A stretch of DNA of 64,000 nucleotides from Anaerotignum faecicola (GCF_003865035.1 NZ_BHVZ01000004.1:1-64000), one strand, 5' to 3'; positions 16,619 to 26,057 are shown, counted from the first letter of the stretch. Program-made: numbers and translations. The notes: generated from the letters alone by a model not told the origin.

Positions 16619-17635
16619 TTATGCTTCCTCTTTGCCCCAGATACCCTTTTCTTCACGCAAATCTCTGGTGCTGATAAGATATTTTTCAATCATTTTTACG
16701 GGGTTATAGGAACGTTTTGCCTTACGCATCCCCTCAATACCCATGTCCTCTTCTCTGTTAATCAGTTCCACATCCTCACATTCATGCAAAACATACTGCT
16801 GATTGATAATCGGGAAGATACCGTCATACTCTGTATCCCCTTTTTCAATATGAATCAGCTGCATCTGCGGATGCAGGCGCTCGCCAATCGTAAAGGCGCA
16901 CAGCTTTCCGTCAATATAAATCGTACCGCCTGTCAGTCCCAGCGCATCCATATTCTGTAATGCCAATTCAACAGAGCGTCTTTCGTCCACCATTTCCTGT
17001 GCATCCTCACCTGTTTTCTCATCCATCCAGTGATCATATAGTGTGATGCAGTCTGCAATCATGCTTTTGTCAAGCCTTCTGTATTCATAATCGGGATATT
17101 TCGACAGAAATTTATTGATATGATTTCGTTTGCCGTGCAGCTTTTTCCCTTTCAATGTTGCGAGGCTTTCTCTGGTATATACATAATCCCATGCAATATC
17201 GGTTGGCATGGAGAATAATTCAGGGCATGCCGTCAGCATTTTATCCTTAAACACAGTCCAGACGGATCGATAGGTCGGCTCCACGCCGCGCTTTTTCATA
17301 TAATCAATTCCCTCGTAAACTGCCTTGCGATAATCTACTTCTACGCCGTATTTGGGGATAGGTGCCCAGAGGAATACGGGAACTCCCTTAAATTCCAGCT
17401 TGATATACAGCACATTATTTTTCTCTGCATATTCCATTTTCCCATCTGCACCCCAGATAAAGAGATTTGCAAAGGAAAGATCGGAGCACTGTAGATTCCA
17501 AGGCTTTGTGTAGGAATCAATCAGCACTTTGTCCTCTAATGCGAAGGACTTGAACACCAGTTCAGCGGTTTCTGTTGCATTGTTTTTTGTTTCTTCTATT
17601 GTCTTATTTTTTTCACATTCCAAACATCTTGGCAT
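16619..17635 (-). CDS. DUF2156 (GNAT-fold, LPG-synthase C-terminal-like) protein
   Basis: A 338-residue cytosolic protein of the DUF2156 group, related to the aminoacyl-transferase domain of lysyl-phosphatidylglycerol synthases but without their membrane part. Supporting stretches are SFANLFIWG near the start, KKLHGKRNHINKFLSKYPDYEYR in the middle and a GNAT-like C-terminal half ending in GIEGMRKAKRSYNPVKMIEKY. The start at 17635 is chosen because GGAGGC precedes it; an ATG five codons upstream has none. The gene follows the GNAT gene closely and shares its terminator. The acceptor molecule is unknown. Confidence 0.82.
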   Translation of the reverse strand: MPRCLECEKNKTIEETKNNATETAELVFKSFALEDKVLIDSYTKPWNLQCSDLSFANLFIWGADGKMEYAEKNNVLYIKLEFKGVPVFLWAPIPKYGVEVDYRKAVYEGIDYMKKRGVEPTYRSVWTVFKDKMLTACPELFSMPTDIAWDYVYTRESLATLKGKKLHGKRNHINKFLSKYPDYEYRRLDKSMIADCITLYDHWMDEKTGEDAQEMVDERRSVELALQNMDALGLTGGTIYIDGKLCAFTIGERLHPQMQLIHIEKGDTEYDGIFPIINQQYVLHECEDVELINREEDMGIEGMRKAKRSYNPVKMIEKYLISTRDLREEKGIWGKEEA

Positions 17636-17653
17636 AAGGCCTGCCTCCATTTT

Positions 17654-18742
17654 TTAATATTCATCTATAATATAACACTTTTGTTTCGGAAGAAAAGCAT
17701 CCAATTCCTTGTATTTTTCTTCATCGAAAATTTTCAATTCATTTCTTATTTCAGCAAAGGAATGATATCCCACCAGAACCTGTAACAGATGCCCTGCGGA
17801 AATTTCAAAAACAGGAGCTTCTGCGGAAGGCTTTCCCCGAAAATTAAATACACCGTTATTTTCAGGAATGACAGCATCCGTCAGGCGGAACGCATACGGC
17901 AGTTCAAGCTGCAACGCCTGCAGCAGTGCAGACGCATTGCAAAGTCCCATCACGCCCTTCTGTTTTCTCTCGGTTTTTGCAAAGGGAATCTCCATCTCAG
18001 GCGGCAGCTTTGCAGAAAATATCAGACCATCTGCTTCCTTACACAGCCCTTCCATTAACATGGGATAGCATTTCTCATCAGCAACCGCTTCCACGCAGGT
18101 TAGCTCCGTTTCTGTCTTATAATAAAAAGCATAGCCTTTTATCTCATTATTTCTAATATATGCAGCACATTCCCCCCCGTCCGCAGCATAATCTGCCGCT
18201 TTACGCAGGAAATCCTCTTTGGTGCGCAAAACCATACCGCTGTATTTTTTAGCAGCTGCTGTATAAAGTGGAAATAACGAATCCAATTCTGTAACAGGAG
18301 TAAGCATTACATTTCCTTTTGTTGCACACATACCGTCGCAGGTCAGATACGCTGCATCCGCAACAGGAAAATGCCCGAAGGGAAAATAGCTCTGCAAAAC
18401 CGCAGGTGTGTGTGGTGCAACCAAACAGCCCTTTTCGCGCAGAAGCTTCATTTCATAGGTGAAAATCAGCCCCATGTAGCCCTTTTTTCTATAATCCGGA
18501 TGGGTAGAAACACCACAGAGCATAGCTCCCGGAATTTCCCTTCCGCGTATCCAAAGCGTATACGGAAACGCCTGCATACAGCTGACAATTTTGCCCTCCG
18601 TTTCCAGAACAACAGAATAATCAGGCGCAAAGCGGTTTCTGAAAAACCAATCGCAAAAGGCATCGCTGTCACCAAAGCAGATTTTCCAAAGATCATAAAA
18701 CGCTTTTTTATCTTCCGCTTTCGCAATTCTGACAGCTGTCAT
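17654..18742 (-). CDS. GNAT family N-acetyltransferase (Eis-like)
   Basis: A 362-residue protein with an N-terminal GNAT domain: the acetyl-CoA binding loop is visible in VSTHPDYRKKGYMGLIFTYEMKLLREKGC (motif A near residues 80-110), followed by a second acyltransferase-like half and a short sterol-carrier-like tail, as in Eis proteins. It is the first gene of a two-gene operon with the DUF2156 protein. Promoter TTGTTT-17-TATAAT lies about 50 bases upstream, next to a Fur/PerR-like AT-rich repeat. The start is supported by AAGGAGAG. The substrate cannot be inferred. Confidence 0.85.
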   Translation of the reverse strand: MTAVRIAKAEDKKAFYDLWKICFGDSDAFCDWFFRNRFAPDYSVVLETEGKIVSCMQAFPYTLWIRGREIPGAMLCGVSTHPDYRKKGYMGLIFTYEMKLLREKGCLVAPHTPAVLQSYFPFGHFPVADAAYLTCDGMCATKGNVMLTPVTELDSLFPLYTAAAKKYSGMVLRTKEDFLRKAADYAADGGECAAYIRNNEIKGYAFYYKTETELTCVEAVADEKCYPMLMEGLCKEADGLIFSAKLPPEMEIPFAKTERKQKGVMGLCNASALLQALQLELPYAFRLTDAVIPENNGVFNFRGKPSAEAPVFEISAGHLLQVLVGYHSFAEIRNELKIFDEEKYKELDAFLPKQKCYIIDEY

Positions 18743-18792
18743 AAATTCGCACTCTCCTTATCCTATCTTTCCTCTATGTCTTATTCTTTTTT

Positions 18793-18837
18793 ATTATAAC
18801 GCGCAAAAGCATAAAAAACAACCGATAATTATTATTA
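18793..18837 (-). promoter_or_regulatory. Promoter and Fur/PerR-like box of the GNAT-DUF2156 operon
   Basis: On the minus strand TTGTTT (18816-18821) and TATAAT (18793-18798) are 17 bases apart. CGATAATTATTATTA (18823-18837, plus strand) lies directly upstream of the -35 and matches the 7-1-7 Fur consensus at 13 of 15 positions. The promoter is convincing; the box may be chance in AT-rich DNA. Confidence 0.5.
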
Positions 18838-18888
18838 TTTAACAGTAAATTTTATAATTTTTTTGTACACTGTGACGAAAATACCAAC

Positions 18889-19932
18889 CTATTTCATCTG
18901 TTTCAACCCTTCCGCCCATATTTTTTTGAAGGCAGAAGGCAGTGCATACTGTGCTTCAGCTTCTTCTCTTGTCAGCCAAAGTAAATCGGATTCTGTTTTT
19001 TTTGTTACCCTTACGAAATAGCAGTCCATGTGCCATTCCACATGCGTAAAAATATGCTTTTGCCCCTTCATAGGAAGCAGCTCAGCCTCTAAAATGCCCA
19101 TTTCCTGCAACATAACAGGCGGTGCGATATCTCTCTGTCCGTTCGGCAGCTCCCAAAGTCCCGAAAGCAAGCCATTTTTCGGGCGTTTGCCAATCGCAAT
19201 TTTCTCCCCGTCTACGCAGAAAAATACGTTCAAATATTCTAATGTGCGCGGCTTTTTCTCCGCCTTTACAGGATACACTGCTGTCTGATTTTTGCAATAT
19301 GCCATGCAGCTCGCCCGAACAGGACATACGCCGCACTTCGGCGCGCCGTTCGGCAGACAAACCGTCGCGCCAAGCTCCATCAATGCCTGATTCAAATCCC
19401 CGGCACACTCCTGCGGCATGATTTCTGCAAGACGGCTTTCCCATTTCTTTTTTGTTATTTGTAAGGAAATATCCGATGCATCCGCTGTAATGCGGGACAT
19501 TACACGCAGAACATTTCCATCTACCGCAGGAATCGGCAGACCAAACGCAATCGAGCCGACTGCTCCTGCCGTATAAGACCCAATGCCCTTGAGCGAAAGC
19601 AAATCCTTTTGATTTGCAGGAAACACACCGCCGAAATCTTCCATAATCTGCATCGCCGCCTTCTGCATATTGCGGACACGGCTGTAATACCCCAGACCTT
19701 CCCAAAGCTTGAGAATCACTTCCTCATCCGCATTCGCTAAATCCTTTACAGTCGGCAGGGTCTGCAAAAAGCGTATATAATACGGCTTGACCGCCTCAAC
19801 TCTCGTCTGCTGGAGCATAATTTCCGAAACCCATACAGCGTATGGGTCTTTTGTTTGTCGCCATGGCAAATCTCTTTTATTTTCCCGAAACCACTGAATC
19901 AGCGGCTCAACAATTTCTTTCAAATCCTTCAT
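18889..19932 (-). CDS. mutY: A/G-specific adenine DNA glycosylase MutY
   Basis: A 347-residue base-excision repair enzyme that removes adenine opposite 8-oxoguanine. The catalytic Glu sits in SEIMLQQTRV (~37), the helix-hairpin-helix is LKGIGSYTAGAVGSIAFG and the catalytic Asp is ~138 in VDGNVLR. The iron-sulfur cysteines are spaced C-x7-C-x2-C-x5-C. The C-terminal NUDIX-like domain recognises 8-oxoG. The start at 19932 is preferred because AGAGGTGG precedes it; 19 upstream in-frame codons fall in the terminator of the FNT gene. Single gene. Confidence 0.96.
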   Translation of the reverse strand: MKDLKEIVEPLIQWFRENKRDLPWRQTKDPYAVWVSEIMLQQTRVEAVKPYYIRFLQTLPTVKDLANADEEVILKLWEGLGYYSRVRNMQKAAMQIMEDFGGVFPANQKDLLSLKGIGSYTAGAVGSIAFGLPIPAVDGNVLRVMSRITADASDISLQITKKKWESRLAEIMPQECAGDLNQALMELGATVCLPNGAPKCGVCPVRASCMAYCKNQTAVYPVKAEKKPRTLEYLNVFFCVDGEKIAIGKRPKNGLLSGLWELPNGQRDIAPPVMLQEMGILEAELLPMKGQKHIFTHVEWHMDCYFVRVTKKTESDLLWLTREEAEAQYALPSAFKKIWAEGLKQMK

Positions 19933-19956
19933 AGTTCCACCTCTGTTTTTATCTCC

Positions 19957-19993
19957 AAAAAAATGAGGAAGGTGTGATACCTCCCTCATTTTT
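19957..19993 (-). terminator. Terminator after the FNT gene
   Basis: AAATGAGG ... CCTCATTT hairpin, minus strand, ending in seven T's; it separates the FNT gene from mutY. Confidence 0.85.
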
Positions 19994-19995
19994 CA

Positions 19996-20619
19996 TCATC
20001 TTTGTTTAAATACCTTTAAATAAATCGGAATCAGCATTCCGCCGACGGCATTCCCCAATGTCATCACCAGAATGGCAGCAAAGCAATGTGCGCTCCATGT
20101 TCCGGATAAGCTGAAATAGAACATATTCGCGATAACGTGCTCGAAGCCGCTCAGGATAAATACCATAACGGGAACGAAAACACCAATAAACCGCAGGGTT
20201 GAGCCCTGCACATTGCGAAAGCAATCCACCGCAATAAACATCAGCATGCCACAGAAGACCGCAAGCAGAAAAATACTTGTGAAATCATCCGACAACTTCA
20301 CTTCAGCCATGCCCGCAACCCGTTCAGCCATTCCCTCATAAATACGGCTGTTTTGTACCATTGTTGCTGTAATCCATGTGCCAACAAGGTTCCCCAACCA
20401 AGTGACCACCAGCTCAATGAGATACACAGGCTTGTTGAAGGGCGTGTAGCCAACCTTCCCGGTAAACAGATGCAGCTGAAACACCACAATGGTAAATAAA
20501 CCGATGGCGAATAAAAAGCTGCCGACTACCGGATTTGACTGCGAAAGGAACACGGTTCCCCCCATGCCAATCAGCATACCTGCCAGGATTGCAGAAAAAA
20601 ATTGCCTTACTCTTTCCAT
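19996..20619 (-). CDS. Formate/nitrite-transporter family channel
   Basis: A 207-residue FNT-family membrane channel for small monovalent anions such as formate, nitrite or hydrosulfide. Six hydrophobic segments are visible. The family motifs LFTGKVGYTPF, LVVTWLGNLVGTW, SGFEHVIANMFYF and TLGNAVGGMLIPIYLK are in order; the broken-helix and central-His regions fit. It is shorter than FocA (~280 residues) because the termini are trimmed. RBS AAGGAGGG precedes the start. With no formate, nitrite or sulfite enzyme nearby, the ion cannot be chosen. Confidence 0.92.
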   Translation of the reverse strand: MERVRQFFSAILAGMLIGMGGTVFLSQSNPVVGSFLFAIGLFTIVVFQLHLFTGKVGYTPFNKPVYLIELVVTWLGNLVGTWITATMVQNSRIYEGMAERVAGMAEVKLSDDFTSIFLLAVFCGMLMFIAVDCFRNVQGSTLRFIGVFVPVMVFILSGFEHVIANMFYFSLSGTWSAHCFAAILVMTLGNAVGGMLIPIYLKVFKQR

Positions 20620-20741
20620 AAAAACCCTCCTTATTCAGTTGTATAAAAACTTTTCATCTGTCCTTTTATTCTACAAGCTATGACTTTTTCTGTCAATCCT
20701 TTTTGTTTCTCTTCTCTTGTTCTATGATAGATACATTCCCC

Positions 20742-20770
20742 TTGCGGCGTGTTCTCTGCTGTGCTAAAAT
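20742..20770 (+). promoter_or_regulatory. Promoter of dsdA
   Basis: TTGCGG (20742-20747), 17 bases, TAAAAT (20765-20770), 45 bases before the start; AAGGAGG is at 20801-20807. Confidence 0.6.
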
Positions 20771-20814
20771 AAAGGGGCAAAATAAATATCTCTATATTTT
20801 AAGGAGGTTTTTGT

Positions 20815-22146
20815 ATGAATCAAGAACTTTTAGAAAAATGCAAAAATGCTGATCTGCTGAAGGAAGTTGCAAAAGGCAAGGAAGTTGTATGGATTAACGA
20901 AAATCTGGAAAAAACTGAGGATGCAATGGCAAAAATCAATATCACAATGGCGGATATTGATGATGCAGAGGCAAGACTGGCGCGTTTTGCACCTTTCTTA
21001 ATGAAGAAATTTCCTGAAACTATCCCCACAAATGGGTTGATTGAATCTCCTCTGACCTATATTCCCAATATGCAGAAAAAGCTGGAGGAGCATTATGACA
21101 CAAAAATCCCCGGCAAAATGTTCTTAAAGCAGGACAGCCATCTGGCAATCTCCGGCTCCGTAAAGGCTCGCGGCGGTATCTATGAGGTGCTGAAGCATGC
21201 AGAGGATTTGGCTCTGGAACATGGTATGCTCAAGAAGGATGATGACTATAGCGTATTCGCTTCTGATGAATTCAAAGAATTTTTCAGCAAATTCAAAATT
21301 CAGGTTGGCTCCACAGGCAATCTGGGTATGTCTATCGGAATCATGAGTGCGGCTCTGGGCTTCCATGTAATCGTACATATGTCCGCAGATGCAAAGCAGT
21401 GGAAGAAAGACCTGCTTCGCCAGAGAGGTGCAGAGGTTGTGGAATATGCGGATGACTACAGCAAGGCAGTTGAGGTTGGGCGTAAAAATTCCGATGCCGA
21501 TCCCAATAGCTACTTCGTTGATGATGAAAACTCCGTAACGCTGTTCCTTGGCTATGCGGTAGCGGCAAAGCGTATCGTAAAGCAGTTTGCAGAAAAGAAT
21601 ATCATTGTGGATGCAGAGCATCCTCTGTTCGTTTATATTCCCTGCGGCGTTGGCGGCGCACCCGGCGGTGTTGCTTTCGGCTTTAAAAAGCTTTTCGGAG
21701 ATAATGTGCATGTATTCTTTACCGAACCTACACAGGCACCCTGCATGTTAGTCGGCATGGCATCCGGTCTGCAAAACAAAGTCTGCGTAAAAGATTTCGG
21801 TCTTTCCGGTCTGACCCATGCAGACGGTCTGGCGGTTGGTCGTCCTTCCGGCTTTGTCGGCGGCGTGATGGAGCATCTGCTTTCCGGCGAAATGTCTCTG
21901 GAGGACTATCATATTTATGACCTGATGCGTGATCTGGTGGCAACAGAGGATATCTTTATTGAACCCTCTGCTTGTGCATCCTTCTGGGGTCCTATCATGC
22001 TGAAGGATGAAAAGGTACAGGCTTATATCAAGAAAATGGGTCTGGAGGATAAGATGGCGAACGCAACACATATCCCTTGGGCAACAGGCGGCAGTCTTGT
22101 TCCGCAGGATATCCGCGAAGAATATATGCATACACATTTGAAATAA
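20815..22146 (+). CDS. dsdA: D-serine ammonia-lyase
   Basis: A 443-residue PLP enzyme converting D-serine to pyruvate and ammonia. The PLP lysine is Lys117 in SGSVKARGG. The phosphate-binding glycine-rich loop is STGNLGMS followed later by CGVGGAPGG. LSGLTHADGLAVGRPS and the C-terminal EPSACASFWGP are typical of DsdA. The length matches the family (~440). No dsdX or dsdC is near, so uptake and control must lie elsewhere; it may detoxify or use D-serine from the gut or from racemase activity. Confidence 0.95.
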   Translation: MNQELLEKCKNADLLKEVAKGKEVVWINENLEKTEDAMAKINITMADIDDAEARLARFAPFLMKKFPETIPTNGLIESPLTYIPNMQKKLEEHYDTKIPGKMFLKQDSHLAISGSVKARGGIYEVLKHAEDLALEHGMLKKDDDYSVFASDEFKEFFSKFKIQVGSTGNLGMSIGIMSAALGFHVIVHMSADAKQWKKDLLRQRGAEVVEYADDYSKAVEVGRKNSDADPNSYFVDDENSVTLFLGYAVAAKRIVKQFAEKNIIVDAEHPLFVYIPCGVGGAPGGVAFGFKKLFGDNVHVFFTEPTQAPCMLVGMASGLQNKVCVKDFGLSGLTHADGLAVGRPSGFVGGVMEHLLSGEMSLEDYHIYDLMRDLVATEDIFIEPSACASFWGPIMLKDEKVQAYIKKMGLEDKMANATHIPWATGGSLVPQDIREEYMHTHLK

Positions 22147-22164
22147 AATTATATAAAGCATAGC

Positions 22165-22207
22165 AAAAAAGGCGAGCAAGAAATAAATTGTTTCTCACTC
22201 GCCTTTT
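22165..22207. terminator. Bidirectional terminator between dsdA and lysA-like
   Basis: AAGGCGAG (22169-22176) and CTCGCCTT (22198-22205) with an inner GAAA/TTTC pairing; A- and T-runs on both sides serve the two convergent genes. Confidence 0.88.
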
Positions 22208-22228
22208 CCTTTGTTGTGTTTTTTTAGT

Positions 22229-23482
22229 TTATTTCAATAAGCCTGTAAAATCCAATGTTGCGAAATAATCGGCAGGTGTTTCGGCTCTGCGAATCATTTC
22301 CACACTGCCGTCCTCCTTCAGAAGCAGCTCTGCGGAGCGCAGCTTACCGTTATAGTTATAGCCCATTGCATGACCATGTGCGCCGGTATCGTGGATATAG
22401 AGAATATCGCCCATATCAATTTTCGGCAGCATACGGTCGATTGCAAATTTATCGTTATTTTCGCACAGACCGCCTGTTACGTCATATTTATGGTCGCAGG
22501 GTGCGTTTTCCTTCCCCAGAACAGTAATATGGTGATAGGAGCCGTACATAGCAGGGCGCATCAGATTTGCCGCGCAGGCATCCAGTCCGATGTATTCCTT
22601 ATAGGTATGCTTTTCATGGATGGCAGTTGCAATCAGTGCGCCGTAGGGAGCCAGCATAAAGCGTCCCATTTCGGTAAAGATAGCAACATCGCCCATGCCT
22701 GCCGGTGTCAGAACTTCTTCGTATACCCTTCTTACCCCTTCGCCGATTGCCATGATGTCACATTCAAATTCATCGGGTTCGTAAGGAACGCCGACCCCAC
22801 CGGAAAGGTTGATAAATGCAATATGAATATCCAACTCGTTTTTCAGCTCCACAGCCAGTTCAAAAATAATCTTCGCCAGCATAGGATAATAATCATTGGA
22901 TTTTGTATTGCTTGCCAGAAAGGCGTGAATTCCAAAGTGCTTTGCGCCCTTTTCCTTCAACAGCTTGAAGGCTTCCTTCATCTGTTCCTTTGTCATGCCG
23001 TATTTTGCATCACCTGGGTTGTCCATAATGCTGTTGCTTACCTGAAATACGCCGCCGGGGTTATAACGGCAGGAAACCGTTTCAGGAATTTTTGCAAGCT
23101 TTTCAAAAAACGGAATATGTGTAATATCATCAAAGTTGATGATTGCGCCCAGCTCTGCCGCCTTGATGAAATCCTCCGCCGGGGTTACGTTGGAGGAAAA
23201 CATAATATCCTCTCCCTTTTGCCCAACAGCATCCGCCAACAGCAGCTCTGTGTAAGAGGAGCAGTCCGCACCGCAACCCTCCTCCTTCAAAATCTGCAGG
23301 ATAGCGGGTGTGGGGGTTGCCTTTACCGCAAAATATTCTCTGAACCCTTTATTCCAGGAAAATGCGGCATTTACCTTCCTCGCATTTTCGCGGATACCCT
23401 TTTCATCGTAAATATGGAAGGGTGTAGGGTATGTTTCGATGATTTTCTTCGCCTGTTCTAATGTAACAAAAGGTTTTTTCAT
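22229..23482 (-). CDS. lysA: Diaminopimelate decarboxylase-like PLP enzyme
   Basis: A 417-residue fold-type III (alanine-racemase-like) decarboxylase. The PLP lysine is Lys54 in YFAVKATPTP, and LSGGVGVPYEPDE and EMGRFMLAPYGAL follow. The conserved Cys motif is CENNDKFAIDR where classical LysA has CESGD, so it belongs to a clostridial sub-branch. HDTGAHGHAMGYNYNG closes the active site. It probably makes L-lysine from meso-diaminopimelate; activity on another diamino acid cannot be excluded. The start at 23482 is set by AGAAGGAG; 24 upstream in-frame codons overlap the promoter. Single gene. Confidence 0.82.
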   Translation of the reverse strand: MKKPFVTLEQAKKIIETYPTPFHIYDEKGIRENARKVNAAFSWNKGFREYFAVKATPTPAILQILKEEGCGADCSSYTELLLADAVGQKGEDIMFSSNVTPAEDFIKAAELGAIINFDDITHIPFFEKLAKIPETVSCRYNPGGVFQVSNSIMDNPGDAKYGMTKEQMKEAFKLLKEKGAKHFGIHAFLASNTKSNDYYPMLAKIIFELAVELKNELDIHIAFINLSGGVGVPYEPDEFECDIMAIGEGVRRVYEEVLTPAGMGDVAIFTEMGRFMLAPYGALIATAIHEKHTYKEYIGLDACAANLMRPAMYGSYHHITVLGKENAPCDHKYDVTGGLCENNDKFAIDRMLPKIDMGDILYIHDTGAHGHAMGYNYNGKLRSAELLLKEDGSVEMIRRAETPADYFATLDFTGLLK

Positions 23483-23525
23483 TTGCAAATTTCTCCTTCT
23501 TCTATCGTCAAGGTATATTTTTTTT

Positions 23526-23554
23526 ATTATAACAAAGGCATTTCCGCTTTGCAA
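23526..23554 (-). promoter_or_regulatory. Promoter of the lysA-like gene
   Basis: Minus strand TTGCAA (23549-23554), 17 bases, TATAAT (23526-23531). Confidence 0.7.
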
Positions 23555-23722
23555 TGCGTAATTCCCTTCTTTTCCAACACTTTTTGATATAGCATGGAAA
23601 CCATTTCCAAATAAATATTACTTCTCAATTCCTTTTCTTGAAAAAATGTTGTATAATAGGAAGGAAAAACTAAGGAGTTCAGAATTTTATTTGAAAATAT
23701 ATGAAAAACTGGAGTAGAATTT

Positions 23723-25282
23723 ATGAAAAAAAGAATCAAACGAACCTTAAATAATTTCAATGCAGCTGCATTGTTTCAGGATTTCATCCGCACTGCTGCG
23801 GTCTATCTGGTGGCAACCTGCCTTGCGCTCTGCTTAAACGGTGCAGAGGTTTTAAATGAAAATATCTTCGGCGTATATATGCTGGCGGTCGCTTTAATTT
23901 CCTATATGACCAGCGGCTATTTCTGGGGTGTCATTGCTTCAATCGGCGGCGTTATCGGGGTAAATTTCTTCTTTACCTTCCCCTATTTTGCCCTGAATTT
24001 TTCCATTACAGGATACCCCATCACCTTTTCCATAATGCTTCTGATGTCGATTCTGACCAGCTTTGTTACGGCAAAGGTAAAAATGGCGGCATTGCTTTCC
24101 GCGGCAGGCAAAAAGCGTGCGGAAACGCTGACGGAAATGAGTAAGGCAATTCTTTCTGCCAGCGATGTGGACACGATTATTGATATTTCCGCAAAATATT
24201 TTTCTGAAACAAACCAGTGCAGCGTCATTCTCTATGTAGATCAACCGTTAAAGCCTCTCAAGCAGTCTATCTGTACCCTGAGAGATGAGGATGAACGGAT
24301 TCTGTATAGCTTTCTGGAAAAGCAGGTTGCACAGAGAGCCTATGATACGCAGAATCCCGTCGGCGCGGAAATCGAAGACGGTACGCAGAACTGTAAGGGA
24401 ACCTACTTCCCTATCATCACGGAGGATAAAATTTATGGCGTAGTCGGTTTCCTTTTTGATGAAACCAAGCTTCTGATTGACGATACCTTCAGTTTCATCA
24501 ACGTCATGATTTCGCAGACTATTCTGGCACTGCAAAGACAGCAGGCACGAAAAAAAGCGCAGGAAATCCTTCTGGAAACAGAAAAGGAAAAAATGCGGAG
24601 CAACCTTTTGCGTGCAGTTTCGCATGATTTGCGCACACCCCTAACGGGCATCATAGGTGCCGCAACCACCCTTTTGGAAAACGGCACACAGATTGCCTCT
24701 GAGGATTCCAGAAGAATGCTAATGGATATCCAGCATGATGCAGAATGGTTGATTCACATGGTAGAAAATCTGCTTTCTGTTACGAAAATTACAGGCGGCA
24801 CAACCAATCTGAAAAAGCAGGATGAAATCATAGAAGAAATTGTAGGTGAGGCTGTCGGTCGGATTCGCAAGCGTTTTCCCGATTCCGTTGTGAATGTTTC
24901 TGTTCCGGAGGAAATGCTGATTGTTCCTATGGATGCCACCCTGATTGAACAGGTGCTCATCAATCTGATGGAAAATGCTATTCGCCATTCCGGCAGTACC
25001 GCGCCGATTGGTGTAAAGGTATCCAGGAAAAAAAGCGGCGCAGTCTTTACCATATCCGACAACGGCAAGGGAATTGATCCCTCCCGTATCCCTGATATTT
25101 TTGACGGAAAAACCCAGCATGGCTCAAGTGATTCTTCCAGAGGAATCGGCATTGGTCTATCTATCTGTAAATCGATTATTCTTGCCCATGACGGTAAAAT
25201 TTTTGCAAAAAATAATTTGAACGGCGGCGCAAGCTTCACCTTTGTTCTGCCAATGAAAGGAGAATCTGATTATGCCCAATAA
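23723..25282 (+). CDS. Sensor histidine kinase, KdpD C-terminal type (no KdpD/USP N-domain)
   Basis: A 519-residue membrane kinase built like the C-terminal half of KdpD: a DUF4118-type bundle of about four membrane helices (residues ~22-120), a GAF-like domain (~135-275) and a HisKA domain with the phospho-acceptor His301 in VSHDLRTPLTG. The HATPase domain shows NLMENAIRHSG, SDNGKGI and GIGIGLSICKSI. The cytoplasmic KdpD and USP domains that sense K+ and c-di-AMP in classical KdpD are absent. It overlaps the response-regulator gene by 11 bases, so the pair is co-translated. No kdpFABC is nearby; the target is unknown. Confidence 0.9.
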   Translation: MKKRIKRTLNNFNAAALFQDFIRTAAVYLVATCLALCLNGAEVLNENIFGVYMLAVALISYMTSGYFWGVIASIGGVIGVNFFFTFPYFALNFSITGYPITFSIMLLMSILTSFVTAKVKMAALLSAAGKKRAETLTEMSKAILSASDVDTIIDISAKYFSETNQCSVILYVDQPLKPLKQSICTLRDEDERILYSFLEKQVAQRAYDTQNPVGAEIEDGTQNCKGTYFPIITEDKIYGVVGFLFDETKLLIDDTFSFINVMISQTILALQRQQARKKAQEILLETEKEKMRSNLLRAVSHDLRTPLTGIIGAATTLLENGTQIASEDSRRMLMDIQHDAEWLIHMVENLLSVTKITGGTTNLKKQDEIIEEIVGEAVGRIRKRFPDSVVNVSVPEEMLIVPMDATLIEQVLINLMENAIRHSGSTAPIGVKVSRKKSGAVFTISDNGKGIDPSRIPDIFDGKTQHGSSDSSRGIGIGLSICKSIILAHDGKIFAKNNLNGGASFTFVLPMKGESDYAQ

Positions 25283-25973
25283 AATTAAAATCATGATTAT
25301 CGAAGATGAGGATGCCATCAGCAACTTCATTGCAACCACGCTGAAGGCAAATGCCTATGCGCCTCTGCTTGCAAAAACAGCAGGACAGGCACTTTCCATG
25401 ATACCCTCCCATTGCCCCGATTTGATTCTTCTGGATTTGGGTTTGCCGGATATGGATGGGATTGAAATTCTGAAAAAAATCAGAGAATGGTCTGCCGTTC
25501 CTGTTATCGTCGTTTCTGCTCGCGGGGAGGAATCCGATAAGGTAGAAGCCTTGGATTTGGGCGCAGATGATTATATTTCCAAGCCCTTCGGCACATCTGA
25601 GCTGCTGGCGCGTATCCGTACCGCCTTGCGTCACAGTGCAAAAAACAACGGCGGTGCAGTAAATAATGATGTATTCTCTACCAAGGGGCTGACGATTGAT
25701 TTCGATAAGCGTAAAATCACTGTAGATGGCAAGGATGTTCATTTGACGCAGATTGAATTTAAAATCGTTTCCTTACTGGCAAAAAGCGCCGGACGCGTGC
25801 TTACATACGATTACATCATCACGGAGCTTTGGGGGCCTTATGCTGTAAAGGATAACCAGATTCTGCGCGTAAATATGGCGAATATCCGCAGAAAGCTGGA
25901 GAAAAACCCTGCCTCCCCCGAATATATCTTTACTGAGGTCGGCATCGGCTACCGCATGGTAGATACCCCTTGA
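25272..25973 (+). CDS. Response regulator, OmpR/KdpE type
   Basis: A 233-residue partner of the preceding kinase. Receiver domain: acidic pocket EDED near residue 11, phospho-acceptor Asp55 in LLDLGLPD, Lys in YISKPF. A winged-helix DNA-binding domain follows (LTQIEFKIVSLLAKSAGRVLTYDYI ... RVNMANIRRKLE). It closely resembles the second KdpE-like protein at 41420 in overall form. A bidirectional terminator follows. Confidence 0.92.
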   Translation: MPNKIKIMIIEDEDAISNFIATTLKANAYAPLLAKTAGQALSMIPSHCPDLILLDLGLPDMDGIEILKKIREWSAVPVIVVSARGEESDKVEALDLGADDYISKPFGTSELLARIRTALRHSAKNNGGAVNNDVFSTKGLTIDFDKRKITVDGKDVHLTQIEFKIVSLLAKSAGRVLTYDYIITELWGPYAVKDNQILRVNMANIRRKLEKNPASPEYIFTEVGIGYRMVDTP

Positions 25974-26002
25974 TTTACTTATCAGAATTTACAAATGAAT
26001 AT

Positions 26003-26041
26003 AAAAAGCCTTGGCTCATCTTTCAGAACCAAGGCTTTTTT
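26003..26041. terminator. Bidirectional terminator between the KdpE-like gene and gap
   Basis: AAAAAGCCTTGG (26003-26014) and CCAAGGCTTTTT (26029-26040): a 12-bp perfect stem with A- and T-runs. Confidence 0.92.
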
Positions 26042-26057
26042 GTGTTTTCTTTTTTGA

